DNA from: Desulfobulbaceae bacterium
Lineage (GTDB): Bacteria; Desulfobacterota; Desulfobulbia; Desulfobulbales; SURF-16
Reading direction: 5' to 3'
DNA length: 64,000 nt
Assembly (NCBI GenBank): GCA_020444175.1
Contig: JAHLLM010000016.1
Location: 41,364-105,363, forward strand
Below the pieces are notes generated by a model. It was not told where the DNA came from. It made no database searches and saw only the letters and a program-made list of their open reading frames with translations. Each line of letters opens with the position of its first letter. The stretch's first letter is position 1. Below, in pieces: positions 42,549 through 51,019 of the stretch. Position numbers and translations under genes: made by a program.

Positions 42549-43399
42549 TAAAATTCTTCAAGAATTTGCGTTGTTTCCTGCGGGTCAAAATCCTGCAGTG
42601 GCAACGGTCCGTTTTTTAACGGGGGCAGGTCGTCGGTCAGCACTCTGTTGTTGTCGTGGCGATAGAATATCCCAACAGGAATTTTTTCACCCCATTCCAG
42701 GGAACGCTGAAAGGCCTTCATCCGGTCTCCTGCATCATGCTCCTCTTCGAGATGATAGACCCGCTCCTTGTACCACTTGAAGGTATTCACCTTGTTAAAG
42801 GACACGCAGGGCTGAAAAATATCCACCAGGGAAAAACCTCTGTGATTGATCGCCTCTGTCATCAGGTGTTGGAGATGCTCCCGATCACCGATAAATCCCC
42901 GGGCCACGAACCCGCAGTCCTGGGAAATAGCCATGGAAAGTGGATTAAACTGACTCGATAATGACCCGAAAGGCTGCGTCTTGCTCTTCATACCCTGCCT
43001 GCTTGTCGGCGAAGCCTGCCCCTTTGTAAGTCCGTAGATCTGATTGTTATGGACAAAGAGGGCCATATTGACATTACGCCGCATGGCGTGGAGAAAATGA
43101 TTCCCCCCCTCGCCGTAGCAGTCTCCGTCCCCTGTGGTAACCAGAAGTTTCATATCGGGATTCACCATGGAAATACCTGTGGCCACGGGCAAGGCGCGTC
43201 CATGAAGACCGTTAAAAGCATTACATCGCAGATAATGGGGCAGTTTGGCCGCCTGCCCTATACCGGAAACCACGATGAGTTCATGGGGTGGGATATCCAT
43301 TGCAGCCAGGGTCTTTTTTAATGTTGCCAGTAAACTGAAATTGCCGCATCCCGGGCACCAGGCCGGGGTTTGCCCGGTGTAATCCTTTTCATCAGCCAT
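42545..43399 (-). CDS. korB: 2-oxoacid:ferredoxin oxidoreductase, beta subunit
   Basis: 284 aa. The beta subunit binds thiamine diphosphate: WCPGCGNFSLLATLKKTL at the start, GIGQAAKLPHYL, and the TPP-Mg pattern GDGDCYGEGGNHFLHAMRRN...NNQIYGLTKGQASPTS. With the gamma-alpha subunit upstream it oxidises a 2-oxoacid (2-oxoglutarate or similar) with ferredoxin and CoA, or runs in reverse. AGGAGGA precedes the ATG. The last codons run into MITE copy C, which provides the stop; the native C-terminus may have been changed by a few residues. Confidence 0.92.
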   Translation of the reverse strand: MADEKDYTGQTPAWCPGCGNFSLLATLKKTLAAMDIPPHELIVVSGIGQAAKLPHYLRCNAFNGLHGRALPVATGISMVNPDMKLLVTTGDGDCYGEGGNHFLHAMRRNVNMALFVHNNQIYGLTKGQASPTSRQGMKSKTQPFGSLSSQFNPLSMAISQDCGFVARGFIGDREHLQHLMTEAINHRGFSLVDIFQPCVSFNKVNTFKWYKERVYHLEEEHDAGDRMKAFQRSLEWGEKIPVGIFYRHDNNRVLTDDLPPLKNGPLPLQDFDPQETTQILEEFY

Positions 43400-43455
43400 G
43401 TTGTTTCCTCCTGATGTTCTTCTCGTCAGAGTTGATTTGTATACGTTTCCCCGGG

Positions 43456-45177
43456 TTACAGACGTTGCCGGATTTCTTCCACCAGCGATTCAAGCGTAAA
43501 GGGCCGCCCGTCATACCGGTTTATACGCGAGGAACAGGCAATCCCCATTTCAGCGCGCAACAGTCTGTTGAACTGCCCGGTTGCGTTATTTTCTATGCAG
43601 ACGGTTGACCGGGCCTTACGCAGGTAGTCGGCATAATCAAATTCATTCAAGGCCGGGAACGGGTAGACCTCGGAGAAATGAAGCATTGCCAGGGAATAAT
43701 CTTTGCCGAGAATATCCACTGCCTCCCTTATCACACCGTAGGTTGATCCAAAACAAACAAGAATGATTTCAGGTGCCGTTCTTTCGCCATAAAGCACCGG
43801 AGGGGAAATTTCTTTGCGCAATCTCTCCATTTTTGCATGCAGACGTTTGTCAAACATCCTGATCCGTGTTTCGGCATCCTCAATGATATGACCGTCTTCA
43901 TCATGCTCATCACTGTCAACAACCACCAGATGACGGGACTCGCCGGGAACCGCCATTGGCGAAATACCATCGCTGCTCACGGCATAGCGTTTATAGTCTT
44001 TCAATTCAGCTAAATCCTTGTGACGCAACCGGTAATCTTTATAGGAGAGGTCACTCAGATCAAAATCCCTGTAGGTCCATTCCGTATCTCCAAGGTACTG
44101 GTCAGCTTGAATAAAAACCGGAATCTGATATTTTTCCGCCAGATCAAAGGCCTTATTGGCCGCATAAAAGGCCTGTTCCGGGGTGCCGGGAGTGAGCACC
44201 ACCCTGGGAAATTCGCCATGACCGCCGTGAATAACAAAATCAAGGTCACTCTGTTCGGTCCGGGTGGGAAGACCGGTCGCAGGCCCGGGACGCTGCATTT
44301 CGGCAATGACAATCGGCGTCTCTGTAATCCCGGCCAGGGAAACCCCTTCGGTCATCAGGGCAAAACCTCCTCCGGAAGTGCCCGTCATGGCCCGAATCCC
44401 GGCATATGAAGCACCAAGGGCCATGTTGATGGCACTGATTTCGTCTTCAGCCTGCTCCACGATAATACCAAAATCCACAGCCTTACCGGCCAGATAGACC
44501 ATGATGCCGGTGGACGGCGTCATGGGATAGGCAGCATAAAACCTGACGCCGCTCATAACAGCTCCAGCCCCAATAGCCTGAACGCCGTTTATCAGCATGA
44601 GATTGTCTTGCTCAGCTTCAACAGTCTGAAAACGATCCAACTTCCTGCAGTTTTTGCGGACGTAATCGCTCCCTGCCTGCATGGCCTTCAGGTTGCCTTC
44701 GATGATTTCCCCACTTTTTTTCGCAAGGGACTCTTTTATTATTTCCTCTGCAACCTGCAGATCAAAGCCAAAGAGACCGAGAATTGCCCCCACAGCAACA
44801 ACATTGGCCATAATCTTGTTTCCCCCGGCATCCTTGGCAATCTGCGTAAAAGCTGTTGCCAGAAACTGCTCATCCTCTTCCTCTTCATCATTCTGAGGTT
44901 CGTAAAGAATGATGCCGTCACTATGCAGAGACAGGCGGTGCATATCAATGCTTTCAATGTTCAGGGCCACAAGGATATGAATCACATCACGTGATGCACT
45001 GATAGCTTTTTCCGACAGGCGGATCTGGTAATAATTATGCCCGCCCCTGACCCGGGACATATAGTCCTGATGGGTAAAAACATGATATCCCAGCCTGCTG
45101 AATATCTTGCCCAGAGCCGCACCAATTGTCTGCAAACCCTGGCCGGCTTCACCGGCAATCCGTATGCTGTAATCCAT
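43456..45177 (-). CDS. korA: 2-oxoacid:ferredoxin oxidoreductase, fused gamma-alpha subunit
   Basis: 573 aa. Residues 1-190 are the gamma domain (IRIAGEAGQGLQTIGAALGKIF; MSRVRGGHNYYQIRLS). The alpha domain follows (MLINGVQAIGAGAVMSGVRFYAAYPMTPSTGIMVYLA; GASYAGIRAMTGTSGGGFALM; QRPGPATGLPTRTEQSDL), with domain II further on (PEIILVCFGSTYGVIREAV). The fused gamma-alpha plus separate beta is the usual KorA-KorB form; no ferredoxin-type delta subunit is encoded here. GGGAGG lies before the ATG. MITE family 5 lies only 17 bases upstream. Confidence 0.93.
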   Translation of the reverse strand: MDYSIRIAGEAGQGLQTIGAALGKIFSRLGYHVFTHQDYMSRVRGGHNYYQIRLSEKAISASRDVIHILVALNIESIDMHRLSLHSDGIILYEPQNDEEEEDEQFLATAFTQIAKDAGGNKIMANVVAVGAILGLFGFDLQVAEEIIKESLAKKSGEIIEGNLKAMQAGSDYVRKNCRKLDRFQTVEAEQDNLMLINGVQAIGAGAVMSGVRFYAAYPMTPSTGIMVYLAGKAVDFGIIVEQAEDEISAINMALGASYAGIRAMTGTSGGGFALMTEGVSLAGITETPIVIAEMQRPGPATGLPTRTEQSDLDFVIHGGHGEFPRVVLTPGTPEQAFYAANKAFDLAEKYQIPVFIQADQYLGDTEWTYRDFDLSDLSYKDYRLRHKDLAELKDYKRYAVSSDGISPMAVPGESRHLVVVDSDEHDEDGHIIEDAETRIRMFDKRLHAKMERLRKEISPPVLYGERTAPEIILVCFGSTYGVIREAVDILGKDYSLAMLHFSEVYPFPALNEFDYADYLRKARSTVCIENNATGQFNRLLRAEMGIACSSRINRYDGRPFTLESLVEEIRQRL

Positions 45178-45194
45178 ACTGCCTCCCTTTTAGC

Positions 45195-45332
45195 AGGCTG
45201 TTGAAAAACTACTGCACTTGCTGATACTGCGTCAAAATTCGGCTCAAAATGCTCATTTACTCCATGTAAACTGTGCTTTTTCGCCTCATTTTTCCTTGTC
45301 TCCGCTACGTTCGCTACATTTTTCAACAGCCT
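45195..45332. repeat. MITE family 5 (AGGCTGTTGAAAAA ... TTTTTCAACAGCCT)
   Basis: 138 bp with exact 14-base terminal inverted repeats. The interior is non-coding in any supported frame. Elements with these ends are frequent in sulfate-reducing and related bacteria. It sits directly ahead of korA, so the promoter of korAB must lie within or beyond it. Confidence 0.8.
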
Positions 45333-45509
45333 ATTTGATGCCAAAAAAAATTCTTTTTCTTCCTTTTCTTTATAACTATACTACAGGAAAGGCTTTGTTT
45401 TTTTCCGTTTATTTCCTGTATGACAAGAATTGATCCTGTCAGGCAGGACTTCAGCCTTGTTTTACTTGCGGACAATAAACAAATGGCAAATATCTGACAG
45501 GACTGAAAT

Positions 45510-45636
45510 ATGATGGTCTCGCAAAAAGCTCTCAAGCTGACCATCCGCCAACGAAATATCAACAAGTTACATACTTGTCGGCGGCGGTTGAGGGGGGTTT
45601 CACCCTAAAGGGCATAAATACGAAACCGTCAAATAT
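45510..45636. repeat. MITE family 6, copy 1
   Basis: Contains TGATGGTCTCGCAAAAAG, a central palindrome around AATATCAACAAGTTACATACTTG, then TTTCACCCTAAAGGGCATAAATACGAAACC in part. The same blocks occur in the opposite orientation at 49573-49708. It lies between korA and the receiver-like gene at 45682. Confidence 0.65.
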
Positions 45637-45681
45637 GCTGTGGAAAAATCAAAAAATTTCGTATTTCCCAATCCTGGAAGG

Positions 45682-46083
45682 CTATCCTGGGAGGTTGTCC
45701 GAGAATGCCTGTTGCCTCCTGCGCTCAAGCATTTTTTCCAGCACAGAAACCAGATCATCAAAATTACCGTCTTCGTAGGACAGATAGCGTGGATGGAGCA
45801 GATGCCCGAGAAAAAGCGTCTCCGGTTTTCGGTCTGGTATGACGAGAAGAAGCTGAAGGTCTCGCATGAGATCCCGTATGCGCTTGAAAACAATAAGCTC
45901 TTCTGCTGATGCAGCCCGCAATACGACGATCTCCATGTCGTCCAGAGAATTGACCAGGAACTGAAACAGCGCCTCGAATGTTTCAAATTCTTCGAACTCT
46001 TTCGGAGGAACGACATTGCTCACCTTCTCTAAAAGAAGTTGATCGTCGCCATTTGTTTCTGTCATATCCAGGAATAGAACCAT
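45682..46083 (-). CDS. Pseudo-receiver-like protein of unknown function
   Basis: 133 aa. Strand-helix alternation resembles a response-regulator receiver: MEIVVLRAASAEELIVFKRIRDLMRDLQLLLVIPDRKPETL, then FLGHLLHPRYLSYEDGNFDDLVSVLEKML. The acidic pair and phosphoacceptor Asp of true receivers are missing (the expected Asp position reads VLRAAS). It probably binds a partner kinase or other protein without being phosphorylated. A sigma-54-type promoter lies 50 bases upstream; the large hybrid kinase at 46180 is divergent. Confidence 0.6.
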   Translation of the reverse strand: MVLFLDMTETNGDDQLLLEKVSNVVPPKEFEEFETFEALFQFLVNSLDDMEIVVLRAASAEELIVFKRIRDLMRDLQLLLVIPDRKPETLFLGHLLHPRYLSYEDGNFDDLVSVLEKMLERRRQQAFSDNLPG

Positions 46084-46137
46084 GCATAACTCTTTTAAGT
46101 TGACAGCATCGATTTTGAGAAATTGCTTTTTTTATTA

Positions 46138-46153
46138 AACAAGAACTGTGCCA
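46138..46153 (-). promoter_or_regulatory. Candidate sigma-54 promoter for the gene at 45682-46083
   Basis: On the minus strand the bases read TGGCAC-AGTTC-TTGTT, matching the -24/-12 consensus TGGCAC-N5-TTGCW except for T in place of C. The distance to the ATG (about 55 bases) suits a transcript start near 46127. A sigma-54 activator is encoded at 51020-52480. Confidence 0.5.
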
Positions 46154-46179
46154 GAAAATAACAAAATACGAGTAGGACC

Positions 46180-48441
46180 ATGAACAACAAAGAAATTGAT
46201 AAATACCGCAAAATTTTTGATGAGGCTCTTGACATGCTGTTTGTCGCCGAAGCGGAAACAGGCATCATCATTGATTGCAATAAAGCCGCTGCCAAAACCT
46301 TGGGTTGGCGGAAAGAAGAGTTGATCGGTCGCCACCAACGCTCCATTCATCCGGAAGAAGAGCATGTTGGAAACTTTTCCAGAACATTCAAGCAACATAT
46401 CACGGACAAAAACAATCAGATGCTTGAAGCAAAGGTGGTCACCCAAAACGGCGAACTTCTCGATGTCGACATCAAGGCAAGCACGCTGGAAATAAATGGA
46501 GAAAAAGTTATTGTCGCGATCTTCAGGGAAAAGACTCTGGAACAAAAATACCAGCAGGAAATAAACGATCTTGCCAGGTTTCCCAGCGAGAACCCAAGCC
46601 CTGTCATGCGCGCCACTTCATCCGGCATCACACTCTACATTAATAAGGCAGGGCAAGAGCAACTGAGAGAGTGGCACATTGAAAAAGGCAAACCAATGCC
46701 CCATTTCTTTCAACAAACCATTCACAACGTCTACCGCAAGCAGAAAACGCAATTAAAGGAGTTTAAGGCTGGAGATACATTCTTCCAGTTTACCTTTACT
46801 CCGATTCGCGGAGAACACTACATCAATATCTATGCAATGGATATTACGCATAAAAAAAAGGCAGAGAAGGAACTGCGGCGCAGCGAAGAACTGCATCGGA
46901 CCATCGGGGAAAAAATCCCCTTCGGCAGCTGGACAGCAGATGCCGAAGGCCGTTGTCTTTCCGTGACCAAACCTTTTCTGGACATGACAGGCATGACCTT
47001 TGCTGAAATAAAGAATTTCGGTTGGCTTGACAGGGTGCCGGAGGAGGAAAGGGAAGAATTGCGCACTAACTGGCTGCACTGTGTCAAGAATTGCATGGAC
47101 TGGGAATATCAGTATCGGCTCAGGGGTGCGAATGGCTCCCTGTATACCCTTCATACCATTGGCCGCCCGGTCTATGATAAAAAAGGACAAATCAGCTACT
47201 GGGCAGGATTTCATTTTGACGTTACCAAACAGAAAAAGGTTGAAAGGCAGCTCTTTAAGCTGAATGCACGCCTGGAAGATATAGTTGAGGAAAGGACCCG
47301 TCATCTTCTCAAGACAATGAAGCAGCTTCGCAAGCTGGCCTTTGAACTGACAGTGACCGAACAGCGGGAACGTCACCGCCTGGCGGACATTCTCCACAAT
47401 GACCTGCAACAGCTCATGGTTGCCGGCAAACTGAAGATCGAACGCATGTACAATCGATCAGCGGATGAAAAGAGCAAAAAGGATCTTAAAGAGGTCCTGA
47501 GACTCCTGGAACAGTCAAGTCGAACCACAAGAAACATTTCCTCAGAACTGCGCCCTTCAGGAAACGATTATACAGACCTTGTCGAAAGCATTAACTGGCT
47601 CTGCGAGTGGTTCAGGAGCCACTTTGACTTCACTGTCCATAAACGGATTCCTCAAAATTTTGTCCCTGATACTCTACCCAAAGAAATTACCGTTTTCCTC
47701 TTTGAGGCAATCCGGGAATTGATATTTAACGTGGTCAAGCATGGGGGCATGAGTTCTGCCGAACTTTTTCTCGATATTGATCCTGAAAATTATTTGCACA
47801 TCACCCTCTGCGACCAGGGCAGGGGAACGGATACCAATGTACTGGCAAAAAACGTGGATAATTTTGATAAGGGGTCGGGATTGATGGGAATGCGTGAGCG
47901 TCTTTCCTTTCTGGGGGGGACGTTGAATGTAACTTCTGCTCAAGGGGAAGGATTCATTGCCTCCATTACCATCCCTTATGACTTCAGTGAGGACGCTTCT
48001 GCCGACAAAGTTCGACACGAAGACGCTCGGAGCCCTTCTCCCCCAATACCTCCTGATTTCCAAAAACCATCACCAATAAAAATTCTGGTGGCTGATGATC
48101 ATCCTCCTGTTCAGCAGGGACTGAAGGCCTTGCTGTCAGGGGAAGATGACATGGAATGCATCGGCTTGGCCAATAACGGCAGGGACGCTGTGGCAATGGC
48201 AATGAAACTGCGGCCCGATGTGATCATCATGGATGTAAGACTGCCGGAAATGAACGGCATTGAAGCAACGCGCCAAATCATAGCCGACAATCAGGATATT
48301 TCCATTATCGGCCTGACGGCCAATGCGGATCAGGCAACGATCAGAGCCATGTTCCGGTCCGGTGCCGCAGCATGCCTTGACAAGGGAGATTCGAACCAGA
48401 TACTTATAGACACAATACGATCAAGCCAAAATAAGGATTAA
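46180..48441 (+). CDS. Cytoplasmic hybrid histidine kinase (three PAS, HisKA_3, HATPase, NarL-type receiver)
   Basis: 753 aa, no membrane helix. PAS 1 about 6-125 (FDEALDMLFVAEAETGIIIDCN), PAS 2 about 130-230, PAS 3 about 235-355 (GSWTADAEGRCLSVTKPFLDMTG; WAGFHFDVTKQKK). Then a coiled coil and a HisKA_3 dimerisation helix of the NarX/DegS kind with His in RLADILHNDLQQL, and an ATPase with ELIFNVVKHGG and GSGLMGMRERLSFLGG. A C-terminal receiver (about 630-750) has ILVADDHPPVQ and IIMDVRLPEMNG and resembles NarL receivers, but has no DNA-binding part. It may pass phosphate to the NarL-type regulator encoded convergently at 48553. Confidence 0.92.
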   Translation: MNNKEIDKYRKIFDEALDMLFVAEAETGIIIDCNKAAAKTLGWRKEELIGRHQRSIHPEEEHVGNFSRTFKQHITDKNNQMLEAKVVTQNGELLDVDIKASTLEINGEKVIVAIFREKTLEQKYQQEINDLARFPSENPSPVMRATSSGITLYINKAGQEQLREWHIEKGKPMPHFFQQTIHNVYRKQKTQLKEFKAGDTFFQFTFTPIRGEHYINIYAMDITHKKKAEKELRRSEELHRTIGEKIPFGSWTADAEGRCLSVTKPFLDMTGMTFAEIKNFGWLDRVPEEEREELRTNWLHCVKNCMDWEYQYRLRGANGSLYTLHTIGRPVYDKKGQISYWAGFHFDVTKQKKVERQLFKLNARLEDIVEERTRHLLKTMKQLRKLAFELTVTEQRERHRLADILHNDLQQLMVAGKLKIERMYNRSADEKSKKDLKEVLRLLEQSSRTTRNISSELRPSGNDYTDLVESINWLCEWFRSHFDFTVHKRIPQNFVPDTLPKEITVFLFEAIRELIFNVVKHGGMSSAELFLDIDPENYLHITLCDQGRGTDTNVLAKNVDNFDKGSGLMGMRERLSFLGGTLNVTSAQGEGFIASITIPYDFSEDASADKVRHEDARSPSPPIPPDFQKPSPIKILVADDHPPVQQGLKALLSGEDDMECIGLANNGRDAVAMAMKLRPDVIIMDVRLPEMNGIEATRQIIADNQDISIIGLTANADQATIRAMFRSGAAACLDKGDSNQILIDTIRSSQNKD

Positions 48442-48552
48442 GACATTCTCTCACATGTCCGGATCATAAGAGCACTTTCAATATGATCAAACTAGTCAGG
48501 TCAGCGGATTTACTGCGGGCTTCATGTCTTGCTCATATCTTTATTCCCGGAG

Positions 48553-49248
48553 TTAAACCTCGTCAACCAGGAGATTTTCACGGCTGGCATACCTGGTCAA
48601 CTCCTGCACGTTGTGCAGGTTGAGTTTACGCATCAGGTTGGTTCGATGATTGTCGACTGTTTTTGGGCTGATAAAAAGCATCTCGCCGATTTCCTTGTTG
48701 CTGTACCCTTCGGCAATCAGTTTCAGAATCTGCTTCTCGCGCCTGGTTAACAGATCGCTTTTCAATGTGATCGCTTCTTCAGAGTCTTTCTTCTTCTTAT
48801 TATTATCAGTATGGGTTCCCCTCAGTTCGCGACTGATGAAACGCTCCCCTTTCAATGTTTTTTGAATGGCTTCTATAAGCTCCTCCTGCCTGGAGTCCTT
48901 GAGGATATAACCGTCCGCCCCTGCCCGGATTGCGGCTTTGCAATAGCTCTGAGAACTATGGACGGAGAGAATGAGAACTCTGGTGCGCGGGCAGACCTTC
49001 TTCATTTCCACAAGGGCGTCGATGCCATTCATCTTCGGCATTGTCATGTCAAGCAGAACAAGGTCAGGTTGCAGCTCACTGGCTCGCCGTATTCCTTCAA
49101 GGCCGTCAGCCGCTTCGCTGACCACCTTGAATTCGGAATAGTCAGCAAGAATGGCCCGCAATCCATCCCGTAGAATTGCATGATCCTCAACAATCAGTAT
49201 ACGCTTTGTCCTCTGTCCGGAGGGCAGACTGTTCATCCTCTTTGCCAC
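48553..49248 (-). CDS. NarL/FixJ-type response regulator
   Basis: 231 aa. Receiver about 14-130 (ILIVEDHAILRDGLRAIL; phosphoacceptor in LVLLDMTMPKMNG; switch Lys in GYILKDS). A charged linker (NNKKKKDSEEA) leads to a LuxR helix-turn-helix (LTRREKQILKLIAEGYSNKEIGEMLFISPKTVDNHRTNLMRKL). The typical partner of a HisKA_3 kinase such as the one at 46180-48441, with which it is convergent; pairing is inferred. Confidence 0.93.
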   Translation of the reverse strand: MAKRMNSLPSGQRTKRILIVEDHAILRDGLRAILADYSEFKVVSEAADGLEGIRRASELQPDLVLLDMTMPKMNGIDALVEMKKVCPRTRVLILSVHSSQSYCKAAIRAGADGYILKDSRQEELIEAIQKTLKGERFISRELRGTHTDNNKKKKDSEEAITLKSDLLTRREKQILKLIAEGYSNKEIGEMLFISPKTVDNHRTNLMRKLNLHNVQELTRYASRENLLVDEV

Positions 49249-49572
49249 TGCATCTCCTGCGAATATTATAATATTTTCATTATCTTACCAGCTTTTACCC
49301 AGGAAAAAACATGATTCCGTCCATCATGCTCTTCCAATACTCCACCCACTTTTTTGAGAAAAATTATCAACAAATTGAGGTGGACACCCTATTTCAAATT
49401 ATTCGACAAAAACCTATCATTTAAATACTCGATATATATTTCTCAAAGCGGTCAAATTCAGGCAACAAAAATTGAAGAAATCGCAAAAAGTCACACAACG
49501 GATCAAACGTTATCTGTTTTTAAAAGGTTACACAAGTAATGGCGGAGGTCGAGTTTTTTTTTGCAAGGCTTC
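49249..49572. other. Gap upstream of the NarL-type regulator
   Basis: AT-rich, with no gene I can support; a 61-codon frame at 49354 lacks a ribosome site and recognisable sequence. The regulator's promoter is expected near 49260-49300. Confidence 0.4.
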
Positions 49573-49708
49573 AAAATTGATGGATTCGCATTTATACCCT
49601 ATCAGGGTGAAAATCACAGAAACTGCCCGTCCGGCAACGTAATATCAACGCGTTACGTTACTGTCGGCGACGGGCGACTGAGTGTTTTTTTGCGAAACCG
49701 TCACAATT
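49573..49708. repeat. MITE family 6, copy 2
   Basis: Inverted relative to 45510-45636 and sharing the same blocks: TTGATGGATTCGCATTTATACCC, GGGTGAAA, the central palindrome AATATCAACGCGTTACGTTA and TTTTTTTGCGAAACCGTCACAA. The two ends are imperfect inverted repeats (TTGATGGATTCGCATTTA / TTGTGACGGTTTCGCAAAA). It ends just ahead of the receiver-kinase gene. Confidence 0.65.
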
Positions 49709-49745
49709 GTTGAAAACAAAAAGCTTACCGATAAATGAGGAAGAA

Positions 49746-50939
49746 ATGATGCGAACGGAACGACAGGCCTCCCTGGCAGGGAGCAAAAAATCCCACGATG
49801 CGATTGGTTACCAAACTCCTTCACTGCAGAATTCTTCGTTTGCTGAAAAAGAACATCCACTTATTGAAGAACAACCAATTCACATTCTGGTGGTTGACGA
49901 TGACAACCTGATTCGGGAGCTCCTGGTAACCATGCTGCTCCAAATGGGAATGCAGGCATCAAGCGCCGTTGACGGCTCCGACGCCCAAAAAAAGATAGAG
50001 ACAGGCAGTTACGACCTGGTGATCAGTGATATCTCCATGCCCGGAATGGATGGTATTTCCCTGGCAAAATGGATCAAAGAACAAAATTCCTCCCTGGAGA
50101 TAATCCTTATTTCCGGAGCCCATGATGTGGACAATGTCGTCCAGGCCCTTCGAATAGGAGTCGTGGATTTTCTCAAAAAACCTTTCACAAGCCAGGAACT
50201 GGAAGACTCCCTCAAACGGTACACCATAAGACGGTCAAACCACTGCGGCCCGGCCCTCACGCTTATCAGGCAGGCATTGCATGATGTTCGGGGCAGTTTG
50301 GTTGCCATATCCGGTCTCATCAAAATGCTGGGACAGGAGAGTTCCAGGCCGTACCTGAGATCAAAAGGAATCTCCCTCCAAACTCTAGCCGTGCAGCTGG
50401 ACAGGCTGGTCAGCCTCACGGAAAACTATTGCGCACAGGCCATGTTCCTGACCCGGGATGAAAATATTAATGAAGAGGTGCTCGATCTGCAGGAAGATGT
50501 CATTAATCAGGTCCTGCAATCCCTTGATTTTGAAATAGACCAGAAAAATATTTCCGTCAACAGCAGCTCTTTTATGGGTGGAAATTTACAGAGAATCAAG
50601 GCCAACACCCTGTTTATCCGCAGCGCCTTTCGGAACCTCTTTGATAATGCCATCAAGCATTCACCGAGCAACGGCAAAATAACCTATGCAATCAAAAATT
50701 CAGGAAATAAGTTCCAGGTCCTCATTGAAAATGACATGCTGCCGCTTGCTGGCGAAGAAAAAAAAGAATGTGCCTTCCCTCGACCGTTTCCCCTCAGATC
50801 AGCAGGAGGAAAATCCACTGGCCTTGGTCTCGGCCTGAACATGACCAGATATTTTATCGGCTTATGCGGTGGGGATGTCTCATGTGAACCCCAAAACAAC
50901 AGAACAAGATGCCTCCTTACGTTGCCGGCGCATGACTGA
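49746..50939 (+). CDS. Receiver plus histidine-kinase-like ATPase protein
   Basis: 397 aa from the ATG pair at 49746/49749, preceded by GAGGAAG. The frame is open to a TTG at 49707, but that lies in a MITE end. Receiver about 45-165: ILVVDDDNLIREL, LVISDISMPGMDG, DFLKKPFTSQE. A dimerisation segment follows with a possible phospho-His in RQALHDVRGSLVAISGLIKML, then an ATPase with LFDNAIKHSPSNGKI and STGLGLGLNMTRYFIG. The receiver-first layout is that of intermediates in branched phosphorelays. It lies 80 bases upstream of a sigma-54 activator with a mutated receiver, and the two may act together. Confidence 0.88.
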   Translation: MMRTERQASLAGSKKSHDAIGYQTPSLQNSSFAEKEHPLIEEQPIHILVVDDDNLIRELLVTMLLQMGMQASSAVDGSDAQKKIETGSYDLVISDISMPGMDGISLAKWIKEQNSSLEIILISGAHDVDNVVQALRIGVVDFLKKPFTSQELEDSLKRYTIRRSNHCGPALTLIRQALHDVRGSLVAISGLIKMLGQESSRPYLRSKGISLQTLAVQLDRLVSLTENYCAQAMFLTRDENINEEVLDLQEDVINQVLQSLDFEIDQKNISVNSSSFMGGNLQRIKANTLFIRSAFRNLFDNAIKHSPSNGKITYAIKNSGNKFQVLIENDMLPLAGEEKKECAFPRPFPLRSAGGKSTGLGLGLNMTRYFIGLCGGDVSCEPQNNRTRCLLTLPAHD

Positions 50940-51019
50940 CGATTACACGAAAAGCAGTCGAGAAACCGGCAGTTCACATTTGCAGCATTCCGTTAAAGCA
51001 GGAAATGGAGGACAACATC

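Noticed and set aside
49354..49539. 61-codon frame upstream of MITE family 6 copy 2
   Set aside because: AT-rich, no ribosome site, no recognisable sequence.
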